64,000 nt of DNA from Arthrobacter sp. Soil736 (GTDB taxonomy: Bacteria; Actinomycetota; Actinomycetes; Actinomycetales; Micrococcaceae), in contig NZ_LMSB01000001.1 in assembly GCF_001428005.1 (NCBI RefSeq), positions 116,583 to 180,582 on the forward strand, written 5' to 3'. How positions within the stretch are numbered: the stretch's first letter is position 1; each line of letters begins with the position of its first letter. A program made the translations under genes and the position numbers. The notes below the pieces were generated by a model. It made no database searches and had not been told where the DNA came from. It was given only the letters and a program-made list of their open reading frames with translations. Of the stretch, positions 59,501-64,000 are shown piece by piece.

Positions 59501-61368
59501 GGATGCTCCTGTCAAACCACATCCGGCTCGTGGCAGCCTTCGACCACCGGCATATCTTCCTGGACCCGACTCCGGACGCGACCGGCTCGCTGGCGGAACG
59601 CCGCCGCCTGTTCATGCTGCCACGATCGTCCTGGGCGGACTACGACGCCTCGCTGATCAGCCCGGGCGGAGGCGTGTATTCGCGCCACGCAAAGTCCATC
59701 CCCATCACCGCCCCGGTAATTTCGGCGCTCGGGCTCCCGGGCACGACGTCGATGATGACTCCGCCCGAGCTGCTGCAGGCCATCCTGCGCGCGCCGGTGG
59801 ACCTTATCTACAACGGCGGTATCGGGACGTACATCAAGGCGTCCTCCGAAACGCACGGCGAGGTGGGCGACAAGGCAAACGACCATATCAGGATTAACGG
59901 CAATGAGGTCCGGGCCAAGATCATTGCCGAGGGCGGCAATCTCGGCGTAACCCAGCTCGGCCGGATTGAAGCCGCCTTGGGCGGCGTCCTGCTCAACACC
60001 GATGCGATCGACAATTCGGCCGGCGTGGACTGCTCGGACCATGAGGTTAACATCAAGATCTTCATCGACCGCATGATCGCCACAGGCAGGATGGGAGCGT
60101 CCGAACGCACCGCGTTCCTGCACTCGCTCACGGACGAAGTGGCACGGCTTGTGCTGAAAAACAACCACGACCAGAACACCCTGCTGCTCAACGACGGGGC
60201 CCTGGTCCTGAATTGGAGCCCCGGTTTCGAGCGAACCATGGACTGGCTGGAGAACGCCTCCGAGCTTGACCGGCGTCTGGAAGGACTGCCCGGCACAGAA
60301 CAGCTCCATGCGCGGCTGCTGACCGGCAAAGGCCTCACGGCACCCGAACTGTCCGTCCTGGCGGCCTACGCGAAGATCGAGCTTGCCAAGGAACTGAACG
60401 AAAGCGACGTCGCCGAGGATGCCTGGTTCGAACGGGTGCTCCGCAGCTACTTCCCGCATCAGCTCGCGGACCGCTTTGGCCCGGAACTCAATGCGCACCC
60501 GCTGCGCCGGCAGATCATATGCACCGTCCTGGCCAACGACATGATCAACCTCGGCGGAATCACCTTCGCCTTCCGGACCATCGAGGAAACCACCGCCACC
60601 GCCGCAGCTGTTGCCAGGGCATTCGTTGCAACCCGTGAAGCCTACGACCTGCAGCGGTTCGTGGACCGGGTGGCCGAGCTGCCCCCCGCGTTACCCAGCG
60701 AACACGCCGCAGAGCTGACCCTGCACATGCGCCGGATCCTCGACCGGTCCATCCGCTGGTATGTCACCCACGACCATCGCGACCAGCCCGTTGCCGAGGC
60801 CCTCGCCCGGATTATGCCCACGCTGGAGCTGCTGCGGAACAGGACCCGGGACTTCCTGCGCGGTGACAGCATCGACCTCGTCGAGGAACGGCAGGCACAT
60901 TGGGACGGCGTCGGGCTGCCCCCTGACCTGGTACGCCGCGCCGCCGACCTCCTCGAGAGCTTCGGGCTGCTGGACATCTCCCTGATATCGGAACAGATCG
61001 ATGAACCCATCGAACGGATCATGGACCTGTACTGGACAGTGTTTGCGCGGATCGGCGCACTCAAGTTGCTGCTGCGCATCACGGCTCTTCCCCGGGAGAA
61101 CCGGTGGGAGGCACTCGCCCGGGCAGCACTGCGGGACGATGTCTATTCAGCCGTTGCCGACATGACGATTTCGGTGATGGAGATGACGAAGGGCGCTGAC
61201 TCCGAAAGTGCTGATTCAATCGAGCGGATCGTGGCCTGGGAACGCGGCCACCAGGAGCAGCTGGTGCGGATCAAGGACACGTTCGCGGAAGCCACCAGGC
61301 CGGGACAGACTGACATCCACTCGATCTCTGTAGCGCTCAAACTGCTGCGGACGCTGGTGCGGCGCTAG
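56503..61368 (+). CDS. gdh: NAD-specific glutamate dehydrogenase, large (GDH-180 type)
   Basis: 1,621 residues, the usual size of the L-180 class. The N-terminal ~700 residues hold regulatory ACT-like and PAS-like regions. The catalytic part has [40 protein letters not shown] with K841, [26 protein letters not shown] and the nucleotide region [42 protein letters not shown]. It deaminates glutamate to 2-oxoglutarate in catabolism, often under PknG/GarA-type control in actinobacteria. GGAGG lies upstream. It is a single gene. Confidence 0.95.
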   Translation: [1621 protein letters not shown]

Positions 61369-61503
61369 GCGACGGCCGTCGCCAGATTCACCAAAATCGC
61401 CGCGACATCGACAGTTCTCCGGACGCTTACCCGCAGGAAACACCGCGGAAATGGCCCCCTCTTAGGCTTATTTTGCATAACCCTTCGGCGAATCGAGGCA
61501 GCG

Positions 61504-62007
61504 ATGCAGACCAACCCCAGACTCAACATCAGGCAGGTCACCTGGGCCAACCCCGTGGGCGCCGACCTGCGTGCAGCACAGCAGGCGGAACTGGATGCCC
61601 GCTTCGGCACGAAGGACCACGAGCCGGGGCCAAAGCCGTCGGAAGTGGACACCGCAGTGTTCCTGGTGGCGTACGACAAGGGTTCCGGACAGCCGGTGGG
61701 CTGCGGCGGGCTGCGGCTGCTCGATTCGCAGACTGCCGAGATCAAGCGCCTGTACGTTCTGCCGTACACCCGCGGCTCGGGCGTGGCCAGCTCGATTCTG
61801 GCGGCCCTCGAGGCGGAGGCGTTCGCGCAGGGGATCACCCGCGTCACGGCCGAGGCCGGCTCAGCCCAGCCTGACGGGCGGAACTTCTATCAGAACTCCG
61901 GCTTCGAGCAGGTGCCCAACTTCGGCCCTTATATCGGCGTTGAGCACTCGTACTGCTACGCCAAGAGCATCGATTCCCACAGCGCGGCGCACACGGCCAT
62001 GGCCTGA
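61504..62007 (+). CDS. GNAT family N-acetyltransferase
   Basis: 167 residues. The acetyl-CoA site is at IKRLYVLPYTRGSGVASSILAALEAEA (motif A with RGSGVA), after the strand VGCGGLRLLD. The C-terminal NFYQNSGFEQVPNFGPYIGVEHSYCYAK matches the small-molecule GNAT end. The substrate is unknown. ATG 61504 is preceded by GAGG. A -10-like CATAAC lies near 61478. Confidence 0.87.
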   Translation: MQTNPRLNIRQVTWANPVGADLRAAQQAELDARFGTKDHEPGPKPSEVDTAVFLVAYDKGSGQPVGCGGLRLLDSQTAEIKRLYVLPYTRGSGVASSILAALEAEAFAQGITRVTAEAGSAQPDGRNFYQNSGFEQVPNFGPYIGVEHSYCYAKSIDSHSAAHTAMA

Positions 62008-62035
62008 GTCCTCTCTTCCGCCCACAACCGGCCCT

Positions 62036-62098
62036 GGCCCGCTTAACCGGCCCGGGGCAGGGCCGCTTGTGCGGGGCAGGGCCGTTTGTGCGGGAAGG
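62036..62098. repeat. Intergenic GC-rich repeat unit A
   Basis: TGGCCCGCTTAACCGGCCC is followed by two near-copies of GGGCAGGGCCG(C/T)TTGTGCGGG. It is related to the units at 62614-62696 and 63841-63962. Confidence 0.65.
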
Positions 62099-62152
62099 GC
62101 ACTCCGCCGTCACACTCGGGGCCGGGCCGCCGCCGTCGGCTAATCTCGCGGT

Positions 62153-62587
62153 ATGGAAACTGCAGACATCACCTTCCGCACCCGCAAGTGGGTCCGCCCT
62201 GAGGACCTCAACGCCAACGGCACGCTGTTCGGCGGAAGCCTGCTGAAGTGGATCGACGAGGAAGCCGCGATCTACGCCATCCTCCAGCTCGGCAACGGCC
62301 GCGCCGTCACCAAGTACATCTCCGAGATCAACTTCGTCAGCTCGGCCGTGCAGGGCGACCTGATCGAGATGGGCCTGACCGCCACCCGTTTCGGCCGCAC
62401 CTCGCTGACCATGCGCGCCGAGGTGCGCAACATGATCACCCGCCGGAGCATCCTCACCATCGAGGAGATCGTGTTCGTGAACCTCAGCCCCCACGGGAAG
62501 CCGGAGCCGCACGGCTATACGGAGATCACGTACGACCGCGACCGCATCCCCACGCACCACCTCACGGAGACGCTCGAGCAGGACTGA
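62153..62587 (+). CDS. Acyl-CoA thioesterase (hotdog fold)
   Basis: 144 residues. VRPEDLNANGTLFGGSLLKWIDEEAAIYA is the hotdog thioesterase helix, with N and D/E catalytic positions, and VTKYISEINFVSSAVQGDLIEMG the following strands. It resembles the YciA-type acyl-CoA hydrolases. The chain-length preference is unknown. ATG 62153. Its 3' end is the first copy of a 26-bp direct repeat. Confidence 0.88.
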   Translation: METADITFRTRKWVRPEDLNANGTLFGGSLLKWIDEEAAIYAILQLGNGRAVTKYISEINFVSSAVQGDLIEMGLTATRFGRTSLTMRAEVRNMITRRSILTIEEIVFVNLSPHGKPEPHGYTEITYDRDRIPTHHLTETLEQD

Positions 62588-62737
62588 CGGGCCGACGTCG
62601 TCCGCCTCCGGCCCCGCTTAACCGGCCCCGCCCCGATTAACCGGCCCCGCCCAGGGCCGGTTGTGCGGCCCAGGGCCGGTTGAGCGGCCGAGGGTTGCTC
62701 GTGTGTCCGACGGACTGACGGGCCGACGTCGTCCGCC
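62581..62737. repeat. 26-bp direct repeat bracketing a GC-rich palindromic cluster
   Basis: Positions 62581-62606 and 62712-62737 are identical (both start GGACTGACGGGCCGACGTCG). Between them lie two copies of (C/A)TTAACCGGCCCCGCCC and two of AGGGCCGGTTG(T/A)GCGGCC. The first copy includes the thioesterase stop. Confidence 0.8.
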
Positions 62738-62742
62738 GGACT

Positions 62743-63774
62743 CTAGCGGGCGGCCAGCCCGAGCAGGCGGTCGCGGAGCGGCTGGGCGCGTTCGGCGAGC
62801 GCCAGGCCGGCCATGGCCGAGGAGGCAACCCGCAGCAGCTGTGTCCGGACGGCCCTCTGCCGGTTGTAGGCCCGGAGTGCCTCGGCCACTGGCTGCGCGT
62901 TCAGGAGTTCGGCCAGCGTGACGGCGTCCACGAGTGCCTCGCAGGCCCCCCGGCCCAGGTTGGGAGTCATCCCGTGCGCGGCGTCGCCGGTCAGCACAGC
63001 TCCCGGCCGGACAAAGCTGCCGAGCGTCGGAACGGTCCAGATCCGCTGGGCGAGGGTTGTTTCCGGCCCGGCGGCCTCCAGAACCCGCCTGATGGCGGGC
63101 GCGCTTCCGGCGAAACGCTCCCGGGTCCGGATCAGCGCCTCGGCGGCATCGACTCCGGCCGGCCCCAGATCCGAACGGAACGACGCGTACCAGTACGTCC
63201 TCCCGCCCGACGCCGGCGTGATGCCGAACAGCTTGCCGCGGCCCCAGTATTCGCCGCCCGCCTCCTCTGCGCCGGGCTCGTCGAGGACACCCCTCAAGGC
63301 TAAGTAGGGCGTCAGCCTCGCCGCAGCCCGGCTGCCCCAGAACGCGTTGCGGACCACGCTGTGGACACCGTCGGCGCCCACCAGCAGCCCTGCCGCCAGC
63401 GGGCCCGACGCCGGCACGTCATCCACCCGGCCTGCCACGCGGCGCACAGCAGGGGGCACGGCCGCCTCGAGGATCCTGAGCAGATCCGCCCGGGACACTC
63501 CGAGGACGCCGCGCACCTCCGGCGAAACCCACGAATTTCCGGCGTTGTCCCGCAGGGCCATGCCGCCGAGCCCGGTGCCTGCCGCGCGGATGTCCGGCAG
63601 GATGCCGAGAACGGCCAGGGCAGCCTGCGCTTCAGACCACATGGCCAGTGAGGTCTCCACCGGCGGCACGCCAGGACGCTGTTCATGGAGCGCTATGTCG
63701 AAGCGCTGCGGATCAAGGCCGGCGGCGAGTGCCAGGCCGCCAATGCCGCCGCCGATGATGGTTATGGCTTCCAT
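62743..63774 (-). CDS. FAD-dependent monooxygenase
   Basis: 343 residues. The N-terminal Rossmann loop is IIGGGIGGLALAAGL. The DG motif is GLLVGADGVHSVVRNAFWG, and the second FAD motif is GAVLTGDAAHGMTPNLGRGACEALVDAVTLAELL. This is the PHBH/UbiH class that hydroxylates aromatic or polyketide substrates with NAD(P)H. The substrate is unknown. It is somewhat short (usual 380-400) because the middle loop is compact. ATG 63774. It stands between two repeat regions. Confidence 0.9.
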   Translation of the reverse strand: MEAITIIGGGIGGLALAAGLDPQRFDIALHEQRPGVPPVETSLAMWSEAQAALAVLGILPDIRAAGTGLGGMALRDNAGNSWVSPEVRGVLGVSRADLLRILEAAVPPAVRRVAGRVDDVPASGPLAAGLLVGADGVHSVVRNAFWGSRAAARLTPYLALRGVLDEPGAEEAGGEYWGRGKLFGITPASGGRTYWYASFRSDLGPAGVDAAEALIRTRERFAGSAPAIRRVLEAAGPETTLAQRIWTVPTLGSFVRPGAVLTGDAAHGMTPNLGRGACEALVDAVTLAELLNAQPVAEALRAYNRQRAVRTQLLRVASSAMAGLALAERAQPLRDRLLGLAAR

Positions 63775-63840
63775 GGACCGATGTTAAGCCCGACGGCGGC
63801 CGGCGGCCTGAGCGGCTTCGTGCGGCTTCCCCGTGACCGG

Positions 63841-63962
63841 CCCTCGCCCGCTTAACCGGCCCGGGCCGGGGCCGGTCACGGGGGGCGGGGCCGGTCGTGC
63901 GGGGCGGGGCCGGTCGTGCGGGGCGGGGCCGGTCGTGTGGGCAGGGCCGGTCGTGTGGGCAG
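63841..63962. repeat. GC-rich tandem repeat cluster
   Basis: GCCCGCTTAACCGGCCC is followed by a palindromic CCGGGCCGGGGCCGG and then four to five tandem copies of an 18-19-nt unit, GGGGCGGGGCCGGTCGTGC (last copies GGGCAGGGCCGGTCGTGT). Confidence 0.8.
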
Positions 63963-63963
63963 C

Positions 63964-64000
63964 CTAGGCCGACGGCCAGCCGGTGTAGGCCTCGGCCAGA
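63964..64000 (-). CDS. C-terminal end of an unidentified gene (partial)
   Basis: The minus-strand frame entering from the right edge stops at 63964 (TAG). The visible residues are LAEAYTGWPSA. This is too short to assign. It follows the repeat cluster directly. Confidence 0.35.
   Translation of the reverse strand, partial: LAEAYTGWPSA

Noticed and set aside
63882..63962. CRISPR or telomere-like array at the window end
   Set aside because: Units are 18-19 nt, directly adjacent and GC-rich, without spacers. It is a simple tandem repeat.

Overview
The window is a gene-dense, high-GC stretch of an actinobacterial chromosome. Gene content points to the Micrococcaceae, most likely Arthrobacter or Pseudarthrobacter in the broad sense: the large ~1,620-residue NAD-glutamate dehydrogenase, a mannitol PTS with MtlD, an AldO-type alditol oxidase, a Bkd-type 2-oxo acid dehydrogenase, many GTG starts, LacI- and TetR-type operators, and REP-like motifs of the kind I associate with this group. 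The genus is inferred from recognised families, not from a database match. I see no rRNA, tRNA, CRISPR array, prophage or insertion sequence. About 57 complete genes and two edge fragments are listed, including two broken genes.

Layout. 1-6.2 kb: a DUF4242 protein, a metallo-beta-lactamase/rhodanese sulfur enzyme with a universal stress protein, a GNAT-AAA+ fusion, a Pyr4-like membrane protein and LtrA. 6.2-9.6 kb: a quinone oxidoreductase-like enzyme, an HD protein related to (p)ppGpp hydrolases, gluQ and an Lrp regulator. 9.8-15.8 kb: a secreted metzincin-like protein with ten FG-GAP-like repeats, a divergent Lrp/LysE pair and small proteins. 15.9-23.6 kb: malic enzyme, TetR, three MFS transporters and an RraA-family protein. 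23.7-26.1 kb: a nonsense-mutated XRE regulator divergent from an alcohol dehydrogenase. 26.5-32.3 kb: mannitol uptake and oxidation (tetR-mtlA-mtlD) divergent from ptsI. 32.4-37.3 kb: an orphan HTH protein, alditol oxidase, and a PucR regulator next to a frameshifted alanine dehydrogenase. 37.4-43.2 kb: a Gfo/Idh/MocA oxidoreductase with TetR, an FMN reductase, a GerMN lipoprotein, a PEP-mutase-like protein and a MocR-like aminotransferase. 43.3-52.2 kb: a stress protein, an acyl-CoA ligase, PAP2, bkdABC and an aminotransferase. 52.2-54.0 kb: a WXG100-like protein coupled to an alpha/beta hydrolase. 54.2-64 kb: purB, a histidine phosphatase, NAD-GDH, GNAT, a thioesterase, an FAD monooxygenase and repeat-filled gaps.

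Functional links. Mannitol phosphorylated by MtlA with phosphate supplied through EI (PtsI) is oxidised by MtlD to fructose-6-phosphate. A palindrome between tetR and ptsI could co-regulate both sides. Amino-acid nitrogen and carbon enter central metabolism through NAD-GDH, the aminotransferases and BkdABC. The Ald route is probably lost, because the gene carries what looks like a 32-nt deletion.

The most unusual features are several unrelated long intergenic palindromes, a REP-like palindrome that has become a 13-residue tandem repeat inside the E2 linker, a repeat cluster at 62.0-64.0 kb bracketed in one place by a 26-bp direct repeat, the GNAT-AAA+ fusion, the Pyr4-like protein and the WXG100/hydrolase pair. 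I did not find a clearly novel multi-gene defence or mobile system.
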